DNA from: TK10-74A sp965217625
GTDB taxonomy: Bacteria; Chloroflexota; Dehalococcoidia; Bin125
Assembly: GCA_965217625.1 (NCBI GenBank)
Contig: OZ244557.1
Location: 1-64,000 of the forward strand
Direction: 5' to 3'
DNA: 64,000 bases
Part shown: in pieces, positions 15,877 through 24,075 of the stretch
Numbering within the stretch: position 1 is the first letter of the stretch
Layout: every line of letters starts with the position of its first letter
The notes under the pieces: generated by a model
Database searches by the model: none
What the model was told of the DNA's origin: nothing
Seen by the model: the letters and a program-made list of their open reading frames with translations, nothing else
Position numbers and translations under genes: made by a program

Positions 15877-16644
15877 ATGGTCGTCGCAGATTTCTCGTTG
15901 CAGGGCAAAGTCGCCATCGTCACCGGCGGCAGTCGCGGCATCGGCCGCTCGATCGCGCTCGGGCTGGCCGAGGCCGGCGCCGACGTCGCCATCGCCGCCC
16001 GCAAGCCCGGCCCGCTGCAGGAGGCCGTCGAGGCCGTGCAGGCGCTCGGCGTCCGCGCCATCGGCGTCGAGACCAACGTGCGCCGCATGGAGCAACTGGA
16101 GAACCTCGTCGCGCGCACCAAGGCCGAGTTGGGCCGCATCGACGTGCTCGTCAACAACGCCGGGACCAACCCCCACTTCGGCCCCGTCCACACCATTGAG
16201 GAGGGGCAGTGGGACGTGGTCATGAACACCAACCTCAAGGCCCCCTTCTTCCTCAGCGTGATGTGCCGCGAGGCCATGCTGGAGCACGGCGACGGCGGCA
16301 CGATCGTCAACGTCAGCTCCGTCGGCGGCATGCGCGGCTCCGACGTGATCGCCTCCTACTCGATCTCCAAGGCCGCGATGAACATGATGACCCAGACCTG
16401 CGCCAAGATTTGGGGCCAGGACGGCATCCGCGTCAACGGCATCGCCCCCGGCCTGATCAAGACCGAGTTCTCCCGCGCCCTCTGGGAGAACGAGGAGATC
16501 CTCGCCGCCTCCACGCAGGGCGCCGCCCTGCACCGCATCGCCGACCCCGACGAGATGGCCGGCGCCGCCGTCTATCTCGCCTCGCCCGCCTCGTCCTTCA
16601 CCACCGGGCAGACCATCATCCTCGACGGCGGCGTCGTCCTCTGA
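15877..16644 (+). CDS. SDR-family NAD(P)-dependent oxidoreductase
   Basis: A 255-residue classical short-chain dehydrogenase. Cofactor motif TGGSRGIG (residues 16-23), NNAG near 90, catalytic Ser in VNVSSVGG, Tyr/Lys in YSISKAA, and a C-terminal LDGGVV. The basic residue of GSRGIG and RK after the second strand suggest NADP(H). It reduces or oxidises an alcohol/ketone pair that cannot be named. ATG at 15877 preceded by AAGGAGG. Divergent from the thiamine operon and separated from it by the riboswitch region. Confidence 0.9.
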   Translation: MVVADFSLQGKVAIVTGGSRGIGRSIALGLAEAGADVAIAARKPGPLQEAVEAVQALGVRAIGVETNVRRMEQLENLVARTKAELGRIDVLVNNAGTNPHFGPVHTIEEGQWDVVMNTNLKAPFFLSVMCREAMLEHGDGGTIVNVSSVGGMRGSDVIASYSISKAAMNMMTQTCAKIWGQDGIRVNGIAPGLIKTEFSRALWENEEILAASTQGAALHRIADPDEMAGAAVYLASPASSFTTGQTIILDGGVVL

Positions 16645-16674
16645 CGCCCGCAGGGCGCGGGCGGACCCCCGACG

Positions 16675-16968
16675 CTACGTCGCCTTGGGTGCGACCGCCA
16701 GTTGGACCCCCAGCGCGCCGAGGACCTGCATCACCGTGCCGAGTCGCGGGTTGCGCTCGCCGGACAGCGCTTTGTACAAACTCGCACGTCCCAGCTGTGT
16801 TTCCTGGGCGATGGCGGTCATGCCCTTGGCCCGCGCCACGTGCCCGACGGCCTTCACAAAGAATGCCGGATCGTCTTCCGCGAGCGCGGCCTGCAGGTAC
16901 GCGATGATCGCGTCGTCATCGGTGAGAAACTCCGCGGTGTCCCACGGGGCGTAGGTTTCGCTGCTCAT
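16675..16968 (-). CDS. HigA-type antitoxin (addiction module antidote)
   Basis: A 97-residue protein with an Xre/Cro-like HTH: GMTAIAQETQLGRASLYKAL followed by SGERNPRLGTVMQVLGALG, the usual form of the HigA/TIGR02684 antidote that partners RelE/HigB toxins. N-terminal DTAEFLTDDDAIIAYLQAAL matches the family too. Its ATG overlaps the stop of the upstream toxin remnant (ATGA). Since the toxin appears cut down, the antitoxin may be a surviving regulator. Confidence 0.88.
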   Translation of the reverse strand: MSSETYAPWDTAEFLTDDDAIIAYLQAALAEDDPAFFVKAVGHVARAKGMTAIAQETQLGRASLYKALSGERNPRLGTVMQVLGALGVQLAVAPKAT

Positions 16969-17180
16969 GCCAGTTCCCCTTCGAGTTCACGCGCCATCCG
17001 TTGGGCGCGCTGGATGTCGCGCCGCTGCCGGGCCTTGTCGCCCCCGCAGAGCAGGACCACCACCGTCTGTCGCCGGATCGCGGTGTACTCCACACCCCGA
17101 TCGTATCCAATGGGAGACAATCTGCCGAGTGCATGCACGGGTCGCGTTTCCACCGCGAGAGGGGGTCGCATGGATACCAC
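16965..17180 (-). pseudogene. Truncated HigB/RelE-type toxin
   Basis: The C-terminal half is clear: VEYTAIRRQTVVVLLCGGDK and RQRRDIQRAQRMAREL match the end of TIGR02683 killer proteins. The N-terminal half of the family (about 45 residues with the GDVKPVG and ELRI segments) is missing; the roughly 25 residues in its place (after a GTG near 17180) show no resemblance. Gene order toxin-antitoxin and the ATGA overlap with the antidote are kept. It is probably an inactive remnant after 5' deletion or rearrangement; a divergent intact toxin is less likely. Confidence 0.6.
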
Positions 17181-17204
17181 TACTCACCAGCCCCCGCAGC
17201 GCAG

Positions 17205-17210
17205 TAGAAT
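17205..17210 (+). promoter_or_regulatory. -10 element TAGAAT
   Basis: It would start transcription near 17217, just ahead of a perfect AAGGAGG Shine-Dalgarno and the ATG of the small ORF at 17235, supporting that ORF as a real gene. Confidence 0.5.
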
Positions 17211-17234
17211 CGAGACCGAAGAAGGAGGAACGCG

Positions 17235-17399
17235 ATGCACCGTCGCCTGGAAGCGCCGACGAGGTACTCACACTTTGTGGTGAAGCCACTCAGGGCCGAG
17301 GATGATTCATGCAAGTCCAGTTCGCCTTCATCTGCCGAGAATTCATCGAAGAAGGCGACGGACTCCTCACCCTCCAAGGCTTCGCCCTCGCGACCGTAG
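17235..17399 (+). CDS. Small ORF overlapping the DUF6941-like gene (54 aa)
   Basis: MHRRLEAPTRYSHFVVKPLR opens a 54-residue reading frame whose second half is Ser/Lys/Pro-rich. It has the best Shine-Dalgarno of the locus (AAGGAGG, 6 nt before ATG) and a TAGAAT -10 element. Its last 91 nt overlap the DUF6941-like gene in another frame. The arrangement, with the SPSSA stretch in the overlap, recurs on the minus strand at 61617-61796, which argues that it is translated, perhaps to couple translation of the downstream gene. The function of the peptide is unknown. Confidence 0.45.
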   Translation: MHRRLEAPTRYSHFVVKPLRAEDDSCKSSSPSSAENSSKKATDSSPSKASPSRP

Positions 17400-17704
17400 C
17401 CAGGAGCGCGCTGCCGTCCGTTCTCCCTCCATCGGTCCTGCTGATTGGACTGCGGTATGGCAGTGAAGAAGCTGGCCTCAGAGACATCACGCTGAGCGCA
17501 GTCGATCCGGACGGGCAGCCGATCTTCGAACCGCTGTCCGACAAGGAGCAGTTCGTGCGGCCGGACCCCGGGGAAACCGAACTACAGGGCCTATCTTTCC
17601 GGCTCCCAGCGATGCAGTTGCATGTCTTCGGCGTTCACGAGGTGCGCCTGAGCATCGACGGCGAGGCGTTGGTCACAGTCCCGTTCCGCGTCAAGCGCGC
17701 GTGA
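17309..17704 (+). CDS. DUF6941-like beta-sandwich protein (copy 1)
   Basis: A 131-residue protein starting MQVQFAFICREF. It shares opening motif (QFAF.C), centre (EAGLRDITLSAVDPDGQP), FxRPxPG and final VTVPFRV with the protein at 61285-61686. The pattern of strands suggests an Ig-like or beta-sandwich fold, as in DUF6941. No signal peptide. ATG at 17309 lies inside the overlapping small ORF at 17235, so translation is probably coupled. The role is unknown. Confidence 0.75.
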   Translation: MQVQFAFICREFIEEGDGLLTLQGFALATVARSALPSVLPPSVLLIGLRYGSEEAGLRDITLSAVDPDGQPIFEPLSDKEQFVRPDPGETELQGLSFRLPAMQLHVFGVHEVRLSIDGEALVTVPFRVKRA

Positions 17705-17755
17705 CCGGCGCCGCGGGCCGCCAACTCGCGCGCGCCGGGTCCGCGACCACACCCC

Positions 17756-18931
17756 CTACACGACGCCCGACTCCCGCAGCGCCGCGATGCCCGCCGCCGT
17801 GTAGCCCAGCTCCTCGAGGATCGCGGCGCTGTCCGAGCCCGGGTCGGGGGCGGCGCTGCGCACCGACCCCGGCGTCCGTGACAGCTGCACCGGCAGCCCC
17901 AGCACCTCCAGCGCCCCCAGCGCCGGATGCTCCACCGGCGCCGTGATCGGCAGCGACCGCACCTGCGGGTCCGCGAACACGCCCGGCACGTCCAGGATCG
18001 GCCCCGACGGCACGCCGGCCGCGTTGAGCGCCGCGATCAGCGCCTCGCACTCGAACGCCGCCGTGCGCCGATCGATCTCCGCGTGCAGCGCCACGCGCCC
18101 CGCCGAGCGCCGCGCCGGCTCCGCGAAGCGCGGGTCCGACAGCAGCTCCTCGGCCCCGATCGTGGTGCACAGGCCGCGCCACTGCGGCCCCGTCGCCGCC
18201 GCGATGTTGATCTGCCCGTCGGCGCACTGGAACACCCCGGTCGGCATCGTCGTGGGGTGATCGTTGCCGGCCTGCGGCGGCACCTCGCCGCCGATCAGCC
18301 AGCGCGTCGCCTGGAAGTCGAGCATGTTGACCATCGCCTGCAGCAGCGACGTCGTCACCCACTGCCCCTCGCCCGACCGCTCCCGCTCGATCAGCGCCAC
18401 CAGGATGCCCTGCGCCAGGAATAGCCCCGCCGTCAGGTCGGCCACCGGGATGCCCACCCGCATCGGCCCGCCGCCCGGCGCGCCCGTGATCGACATCAGG
18501 CCGCCCATGCCCTGCGCCACCTGGTCGTAGCCGGGCCGGTCCCGATACGGCCCCTCCTGCCCGAAGCCCGAGATGCTCCCGTAGATCAGGCGCGGGTTCT
18601 CGGCCCGCAGCGTCTCGTAGTCGATGCCCAGCCGCGCCGTCACGCCCGGCCGGAAGTTCTCGACCAGCACGTCGGCGCGGCGCGCCAGCCGCAGCAGCAC
18701 CTCGCGGCCCCGCGCGTCGCGCAGGTTCAGCCGCAGCGAGCGCTTGTTGCGCTGCACGTTCTGATAGTCGAAGCCGTGCACCCCGAACGCCGACGCCCCG
18801 CCGCGGCCCTCGCCCGGCGCGACCACCTGGATCACCTGCGCGCCCATGTCGGCCAACTGGCGCACGGCCGTCGGGCCCGAGCGGAAGCGGGTCAGGTCGA
18901 CGACGCGGATCGATGCCAGCGGCAGTCCCAT
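17756..18931 (-). CDS. CaiB/BaiF family CoA transferase
   Basis: A 391-residue class III CoA transferase that moves CoA between carboxylic acids. Visible: N-terminal RVVDLTRFRSGP, VENFRPGVTARLGIDYE, NPRLIYGSISGFGQEGPY, and RPGYDQVAQGMGGLM, whose Asp is the catalytic nucleophile position. The C-half has the HPTTMPTG and ADGQINIAA blocks. Homologues act on formyl-, carnitine-, succinyl- or bile-acid-CoA; the substrate cannot be deduced. ATG at 18931 with GGGAG upstream. Convergent with the DUF6941-like gene and divergent from yqgE. Confidence 0.92.
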   Translation of the reverse strand: MGLPLASIRVVDLTRFRSGPTAVRQLADMGAQVIQVVAPGEGRGGASAFGVHGFDYQNVQRNKRSLRLNLRDARGREVLLRLARRADVLVENFRPGVTARLGIDYETLRAENPRLIYGSISGFGQEGPYRDRPGYDQVAQGMGGLMSITGAPGGGPMRVGIPVADLTAGLFLAQGILVALIERERSGEGQWVTTSLLQAMVNMLDFQATRWLIGGEVPPQAGNDHPTTMPTGVFQCADGQINIAAATGPQWRGLCTTIGAEELLSDPRFAEPARRSAGRVALHAEIDRRTAAFECEALIAALNAAGVPSGPILDVPGVFADPQVRSLPITAPVEHPALGALEVLGLPVQLSRTPGSVRSAAPDPGSDSAAILEELGYTAAGIAALRESGVV

Positions 18932-18997
18932 CCGATGCTCCCGCGGGCAGCGTAGACGGCGCCCCCGCCCGCCGACCAACGCGAGCCCCGCAGGCGG

Positions 18998-19003
18998 TAC
19001 GCT
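18998..19003 (+). promoter_or_regulatory. -10 element TACGCT, leaderless geometry
   Basis: Exactly 6 nt separate this hexamer from the GTG of yqgE at 19010; no ribosome binding site is visible. Confidence 0.55.
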
Positions 19004-19009
19004 GAGGCC

Positions 19010-19564
19010 GTGAACTTCAGCTCGCTCAAGGGCCGCCTGCTCGTCGCCACCAGCGACATGGTCGACCCCAACTTCTTTCGCACCGTCGTGCTGCTGCTCG
19101 AGCACGGATCGCAGGGCAGCCTGGGCCTCGTGCTCAACCGGCCCACGGCGATGCCCCTGCGCGCGCCGCTGCCGCGCTGGAGCGCGCTCGCCTCGACGCC
19201 GGCCGAGTTCTTCCGCGGCGGCCCCGTCGACCCCTCAGCCGTGATCGGCCTGGTCCGCGCCCAGGGCCTGCCCGACGAGCGCTGGTCACCCCTGCTCGAC
19301 GATGTCGGCGTGGTCGACCTGCGCAGCGACCCGGCGGAGCCGGCCGGCGCGATCCTGGATCTGCGCATCTTCCGCGGCTACGCCGGCTGGGCCGCCACCC
19401 AGCTCGAGGGCGAACTCAGCGCCGGCGGCTGGTTCGTCACCGAGCCCGGCCTCACCGATCCCTTCACGCGCGCGCCCGATGCGCTCTGGCATCGCGCCAT
19501 CCGCCGCCGGCCGCACGGCCCCAATTGGATCGCCATGCACCGCAGGCCGCGGCCGCCGAACTGA
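19010..19564 (+). CDS. yqgE: YqgE/AlgH family protein (UPF0301)
   Basis: A 184-residue member of UPF0301: MNFSSLKGRLLVATSDMVDP, NFFRTVVLLLEH, GSLGLVLNRPT and FRGGPV are the diagnostic blocks, followed by RIFRGYAGWAATQLEGEL. The biochemical function is not established; AlgH was named for an effect on alginate regulation. The GTG start has no ribosome binding site but a -10 hexamer 6 nt before it, so the message is probably leaderless. Divergent from the CoA transferase gene. Confidence 0.93.
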   Translation: MNFSSLKGRLLVATSDMVDPNFFRTVVLLLEHGSQGSLGLVLNRPTAMPLRAPLPRWSALASTPAEFFRGGPVDPSAVIGLVRAQGLPDERWSPLLDDVGVVDLRSDPAEPAGAILDLRIFRGYAGWAATQLEGELSAGGWFVTEPGLTDPFTRAPDALWHRAIRRRPHGPNWIAMHRRPRPPN

Positions 19565-19643
19565 CTCCGCCCAACCGACCCTGCCCCGCCGCTCCTCACG
19601 CCCCGCGCTCTGTTGCCGAGGTGATGTCTTCTCGATTGGCCAG

Positions 19644-19672
19644 TTGACATCCGCGCCGCGATCCGTGATCCT
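19644..19672 (+). promoter_or_regulatory. Candidate sigma70 promoter (TTGACA, N17, GATCCT)
   Basis: A consensus -35 at 19644-19649 and a weaker -10 at 19667-19672 with 17-bp spacing, about 60 nt ahead of the ABC binding-protein gene, fit the promoter of the transport/dioxygenase operon. Confidence 0.5.
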
Positions 19673-19734
19673 GCCGGTTGGCCGCCATGAGGCCTCCGGA
19701 GGGGGCAGTCGGCGGAGCAACGAAAGGCATTGCC

Positions 19735-21960
19735 ATGAGCGATCGCAACTATTGGACCAGCCTGCGACACCGCAAGATCAGCCGCCGCACCATGTTGGGA
19801 GCCAGCGCCAAGGCCGGCGTCGGCGCCGCCGGGCTGGCCCTGGTCGGCTGCGGCGACGACGACGATGACGCCGCCCCGGCCGTCGTCGACACGTCGGCCG
19901 CGGAAGCGGCCGGGGGTGAGGCCGCCGCCGCCGCCCAGGAGGCGTCGGCCGCCGCTACCGCCGCGGACGCCGCCGCGGACGCCGCCGCCGCCGCGGCCGC
20001 CGCGGCCGCCGCCGCGGAATCCGACGATGTCGCCCAGGCCGTCGCCGCCGCCGAGGCCGCCGCCGCCGCGGCCGCCGCGGCCGCCGCCGCGGCCGCCGCC
20101 GCCGGGGTGGAGGGCGCCGCCGCGGTGGCGCAGATCGCGGCTGAAGCCGCGGAGGCCGCCGCCGCCGCCGCGCGGGCGGCGGGATCGGGGGACACCGCGG
20201 CCACCCAGGCCGCCGTCGCCGCCGCCGCCGAGGCGGCCGCCGCCGCGCAGGCCGCCGCCGAGGCCGCGGCCGCCACCGTCGAGGAGGTCAGCAACATCGC
20301 CGCCGCCTTGACCGCGGAGGCCGAGTTCGTGGACTGGAGCGTGCCCTGGCCGATCGACGAGATCGACCTGGACGCCACGATCACCCTCGCCGTCCCCGTC
20401 GACTCGGGGGGCCTGGATCAGCACAAGGTCGGCAGTGATGCGAACTACATGTCGCACGGCGCCGTTCTCGACGGCCTCGTGGAGATCTCGCCCCTGACCA
20501 AGGATCTGATCCCGCATCTCGCCACGCTGGAGTGGGCCGACGAGGGCGCCACGTGCATCGGCACCGTCAACGGGGCGATGTTCCACGACGGCTCCCCGGT
20601 CACCGCCCACGACTTCGCCTTCACCTACGACCGCATGGGCGGCGTCGCGGCGTACCACGACGGCGGCGAGACGAGCGACCACCCGGCCGGCTGGCAACCC
20701 GCCCGGGCGAGTTGGGGGGCCTCCTACTGGCTCCGCAACGAGGCGGTCGACGACAGCACCTGGGTGGTCGAGCTGCCGCAATTCGACGCGGGCCTCTGGG
20801 GCACCGTCGGCATCTCCGGCAATGTGATGATCATGTCCAAGGCGGACATCGAGCGGCGCGGCGATCAGGCGGTGGATAACCACCCGATCGGCACGGGGCC
20901 CTTCCGCTTCGTCAGCCACACCGACGAAGAGGACTTCGTCTTCGAGCGCTTCGAGGACCACTTCAATCCGGTCGACCACCCCATCCGCGTGCCGCACTAC
21001 GCCCACCACAAGCGCCTGATCGGCCTGGTGCGCCCCGAGTTGCAGTCGCGCATCGCCGGCATCGAGGCGGGCGAGATCGACGGGGCCGCGGAGTTGGGCG
21101 TCAACGCGGTCGCGCAGTTCATCGACGACCCCGACTTCACGGTCCAGTTCGTCCCCGGGCCGGGGTGGACGATTCACAACATCTTCCCCAACCTCTGGAA
21201 GGAGACGCGGGAAGACGGCACGCCCAACCCGTGGATGGACGAGCGCGTCCGCATCGCCGCGAACCTTTCCATTAACCGCGCGGCCATCGCCGAAGGCCTG
21301 CTGCTCGGCACGCCGCCCATCGAGCCCATGTGGGGGTACCGCGGCGTCGTTGGGTACCCCAGCGAGGAGGACGCGCGGGCGGCGGACTGGGGCTTCGACG
21401 CCGATCGGGCGCGGGCGCTGCTGGCGGAGGCCGGCTATCCGGACGGCTTCGACGAGAACCTGTACTACACGCCCGACTGGGGCGGCGACCTCCAGGAAGA
21501 CTTGGTGCTGACCACGGCGCAGATGCTGACCGAGGTCGGCATCCGGATCACCCTCGTCTCGCTCCCCGCAACCGAGTACTTCACCGATGCATACTCCCGC
21601 GGCGGTCCGACGGGCACCGCTCCCGTGGCGCTCTATTGGTTCTGGGCGAACTACATGGCGGACCCCAGCGTGATGTGGACCTGCTGCACCAACTTCGAGG
21701 GCTTCTTCACCATGGCGATCCATGGCGACCCGGTCCTCGACGAGATCTACGCGCAGGTCAAGGTTGAGCGCGATCCCGAGCATCGCAACGAGCTCACCTC
21801 GGAGTTGTTCCTCCGGCACAAGCGGGGCGCCTGGTTCATCAACGTCATCGAGCCGCCGGACGGGGTGCTCACCCGCAGCGACATCAACTGGCCGGTGGGT
21901 GGGCCCTTCGGCTCGCTCGGCTTCCTCAACACGTACTCCATGCAGAAGCGCCGGGCCTAG
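19735..21960 (+). CDS. Peptide/nickel-type ABC transporter substrate-binding lipoprotein with long Ala-rich helix
   Basis: A 741-residue family-5 binding protein. Residues 18-40 carry a twin-arginine-type signal (ISRRTMLG) ending in a lipobox (LVGC), so it is probably folded before Tat export and lipid-anchored. Residues about 50-195 are nearly all Ala with Glu/Asp/Gln, an unusually long helical stalk. The SBP domain follows: ITLAVPVDSGG, MSHGAVLDGLVE, DGSPVTAHDFAFTYDRMGG, WMDERVRIAANLSINR. ATG at 19735 has AAAGG upstream. It heads an operon with two dioxygenases and permease genes. The cargo is unknown; no peptide-specific residue can be read. Confidence 0.88.
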   Translation: MSDRNYWTSLRHRKISRRTMLGASAKAGVGAAGLALVGCGDDDDDAAPAVVDTSAAEAAGGEAAAAAQEASAAATAADAAADAAAAAAAAAAAAESDDVAQAVAAAEAAAAAAAAAAAAAAAAGVEGAAAVAQIAAEAAEAAAAAARAAGSGDTAATQAAVAAAAEAAAAAQAAAEAAAATVEEVSNIAAALTAEAEFVDWSVPWPIDEIDLDATITLAVPVDSGGLDQHKVGSDANYMSHGAVLDGLVEISPLTKDLIPHLATLEWADEGATCIGTVNGAMFHDGSPVTAHDFAFTYDRMGGVAAYHDGGETSDHPAGWQPARASWGASYWLRNEAVDDSTWVVELPQFDAGLWGTVGISGNVMIMSKADIERRGDQAVDNHPIGTGPFRFVSHTDEEDFVFERFEDHFNPVDHPIRVPHYAHHKRLIGLVRPELQSRIAGIEAGEIDGAAELGVNAVAQFIDDPDFTVQFVPGPGWTIHNIFPNLWKETREDGTPNPWMDERVRIAANLSINRAAIAEGLLLGTPPIEPMWGYRGVVGYPSEEDARAADWGFDADRARALLAEAGYPDGFDENLYYTPDWGGDLQEDLVLTTAQMLTEVGIRITLVSLPATEYFTDAYSRGGPTGTAPVALYWFWANYMADPSVMWTCCTNFEGFFTMAIHGDPVLDEIYAQVKVERDPEHRNELTSELFLRHKRGAWFINVIEPPDGVLTRSDINWPVGGPFGSLGFLNTYSMQKRRA
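19895..20290 (+). repeat. GCC/GCG-rich low-complexity coding tract (poly-Ala helix)
   Basis: About 400 bp of gcc/gcg/gag codons with repeated gccgccgcggcc blocks encode the Ala-rich stalk of the binding protein; the tract will be prone to slippage and assembly error. Confidence 0.85.
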
Positions 21961-21989
21961 GGCCCGGCCTCGAGGGTGGAGCGACCGGT

Positions 21990-22023
21990 CCCGGTGGCCG
22001 CCATGCCCATGGCGGCCACCGGG
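21990..22023 (+). other. Perfect 16-bp stem-loop between binding-protein and dioxygenase genes
   Basis: Arms at 21990-22005 and 22008-22023 are fully complementary around CC. It lies 29 nt after the binding-protein stop inside the presumed operon. Such hairpins often protect or attenuate mRNA so that the binding protein is made in excess over the downstream products. No T-run follows. Confidence 0.75.
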
Positions 22024-22061
22024 GGCGCTGCGAGCCCACGTAGCGGAGAGAGGATCGGATC

Positions 22062-22976
22062 ATGGACATCACCGCCCTGCAGGCATCGCCGAACGCCGAC
22101 GCCGCCGTCGGCGAGATCGCCCGCTACGGCCTGGAGCGCAACGTCGTCGAACTGGCCGCCTACGGGTTCACCGTCATCCCGCCCGAGAAGACCGTCGCCG
22201 CGCCGGACTTCGTGGAGCGCCTGCGCGAGGCCATCCTGCGCACGCACGGCGCCCGCAACGACGACCCGATCGACGACTACCTCACCTCCGACCTCAAGGC
22301 GGGCCACCAGAACACCTGGTGGCTGCTGGAGGAGGATGACGTCTTCGTCGAAGCCGCCCTCAACCCCGTCGCCCTGGCGATGGCCCGCTGGATGTGCGGC
22401 CAGAGTGCGCTCCTGTCCGGCGCCTCCTGGCTCCTCAAGGGGGCCAACAAGGCCGTCTCGCTCGGCGGGTACGACCAGACCGACCCCCTTCCGCTGCACA
22501 ACGACACCCACGCCGCGCCGCCGCCCCTGTCCCAGTACGCCCACTTCTGCAACACCTCCTGGGTGCTGAGCGACTACACCAAGGAAGAGCACGGTCCCAC
22601 GGTCTACGTGCCGGGCAGCCACCTCTTCGGCCGCTCCCCCTTCGCCCACGAGCAGCAGTTCACGCGCGAGGACAATCCCTACCGCATCGTGCCGCTGAGC
22701 GCGCGCGAGGGCTCCCTGGCCGTCTGGCACGGCGCGACCTGGCACGGCGCGCTGCCCCGCAGCACGCCCGGCCTGCGCGTCACGCTGGTGCTCGCCTGGA
22801 TGCGCGCCTACATGCAGCCGATCCAGGATTGGCGCGAGATCGACCCCGAACTCATCGACCGCCACCCCGAACTCACCCGCCTCCTGGGCATTGAGCACCT
22901 CTACCCGTTCAAGTACGGCGACGAGGCGGGGCGCCTCGAGCCCCTGCTGGAAGCCGGCCGCGACCAGTTCGCCTAG
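22062..22976 (+). CDS. Phytanoyl-CoA dioxygenase family protein (copy 1)
   Basis: A 304-residue Fe(II)/2-oxoglutarate oxygenase of the PhyH superfamily. The iron ligands are visible: His and Asp in LHNDTH (near residue 147) and the distal His in ATWHGAL (near 228), with the 2-oxoglutarate-binding Arg in TPGLRVTL. It hydroxylates an unidentified substrate. AGAGGAT lies upstream of ATG 22062. A paralogue of about 80% identity follows after 58 bp, and the pair sits between an ABC binding protein and its permeases, suggesting that the imported compound is the substrate. Confidence 0.9.
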   Translation: MDITALQASPNADAAVGEIARYGLERNVVELAAYGFTVIPPEKTVAAPDFVERLREAILRTHGARNDDPIDDYLTSDLKAGHQNTWWLLEEDDVFVEAALNPVALAMARWMCGQSALLSGASWLLKGANKAVSLGGYDQTDPLPLHNDTHAAPPPLSQYAHFCNTSWVLSDYTKEEHGPTVYVPGSHLFGRSPFAHEQQFTREDNPYRIVPLSAREGSLAVWHGATWHGALPRSTPGLRVTLVLAWMRAYMQPIQDWREIDPELIDRHPELTRLLGIEHLYPFKYGDEAGRLEPLLEAGRDQFA

Positions 22977-23034
22977 ACTCTCTGGAGGACGCCACGCGCG
23001 TGGCGACCGCCAGCCTCGAAAGGAAGACCCGACC

Positions 23035-23946
23035 ATGGATATCACCGCCCTGCAAAGCTCCCCCGCCGCCGACCTCGCCGTCGGCGCCATCCGCGAGTAC
23101 GGCCTCGAACGCAACATCGTCGAGCTCGCCGCCTACGGCTTCACCGTCATCCCGCCCGAGAAGACCGCCGCCGCGCCGGACTTCGTGCCGCGCCTGCGCG
23201 ACGCCATCCTGCGCACGCACGGCGCGCGCAACGACGACCCGATCGACGACTACCGCACCGCCGAACTCACAGCCGGGTTCAAGAACAACTGGTGGCTGCT
23301 GGAGGAGGACGAGGTGTTCGTCGAGGCCGCGCTCAACCCGGTGGCCCTGGCGATGGCCCGCTGGATGTGCGGCCAGAGCGCGATCCTGGCCGGCGCCGCC
23401 TGGATCCTCAAGGGGGCCGACAGGGGAGCCGGGCGCCCGGGCTTCGACTCGGGCTTCCTCCGCCTCCACAACGACAACCACGGCGTGCCGCCGCCCATGT
23501 CGCAGTACGCGCACTGGTGCAACACGTCCTGGGTGCTGAGCGACTACAGCAACGTGGAGGACGGCCCCACGGTGTACGTGCCGGGCAGCCACCTCTTCGG
23601 CCGCTCCCCCTTCGCCCACGAGCAGGACTTCACGCAGGAGAGCGCGCCCTACCGCGCCGTGCCGCTGAGCGCCACCGAGGGCTCCCTGGCCGTCTGGCAC
23701 GGCGCGACCTGGCACGGCGCGCACCCCCGCAGCACGCCCGGCCTGCGCGTCACCCTGGTGATGACCTGGATGCGCTCCTACATCAAGGGCATCCAAGAGT
23801 GGCGGGAACTCGACCCCGAGATCATCCACCGCCACCCCGAACTCACCCGCATCTTGGGCCTCGAGCACCTCTACCCGTTCAAGTACGGCGACGAGGCGGG
23901 GCGCGTCGAACCGCTCATGGAAGCCGGCCGCGACCAGTTCGCTTAG
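23035..23946 (+). CDS. Phytanoyl-CoA dioxygenase family protein (copy 2)
   Basis: A 303-residue tandem paralogue of the preceding gene, beginning with the same MDITALQ. Iron ligands are kept (LHNDNH; ATWHGAH), as is the 2-oxoglutarate Arg (TPGLRVTL). The main difference is the segment just before the first His (DRGAGRPGFDSGF replacing NKAVSLGGYDQTD), next to the active site, so the two copies probably differ in substrate or stereochemistry. ATG 23035 is preceded by AAAGGAAG. Same operon as the ABC transporter genes. Confidence 0.9.
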   Translation: MDITALQSSPAADLAVGAIREYGLERNIVELAAYGFTVIPPEKTAAAPDFVPRLRDAILRTHGARNDDPIDDYRTAELTAGFKNNWWLLEEDEVFVEAALNPVALAMARWMCGQSAILAGAAWILKGADRGAGRPGFDSGFLRLHNDNHGVPPPMSQYAHWCNTSWVLSDYSNVEDGPTVYVPGSHLFGRSPFAHEQDFTQESAPYRAVPLSATEGSLAVWHGATWHGAHPRSTPGLRVTLVMTWMRSYIKGIQEWRELDPEIIHRHPELTRILGLEHLYPFKYGDEAGRVEPLMEAGRDQFA

Positions 23947-24075
23947 GCGGCGCCCGCCGGCCGAGCGCGCCTGTAGTATGCGCGCGCGCGGATCGGCGCC
24001 GGCGAGACGCCGCGCGCGTCGGAGCCGGGGGAGCGCGCCCGTCGTCGCATCGGAGCGCGAGCCGCAAGGGACCTG

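Noticed and set aside
16916..17289. Alternative frames that could supply the missing N-terminus of the HigB toxin
   Set aside because: None of the overlapping frames shows the GDVKPVG or ELRI motifs, so a simple frameshift does not restore the toxin.
19895..20290. gcc/gcg-rich tract as a possible CRISPR or repeat array
   Set aside because: It is an in-frame Ala-codon tract within a gene; no spacer/repeat periodicity. No CRISPR array was found in the window.
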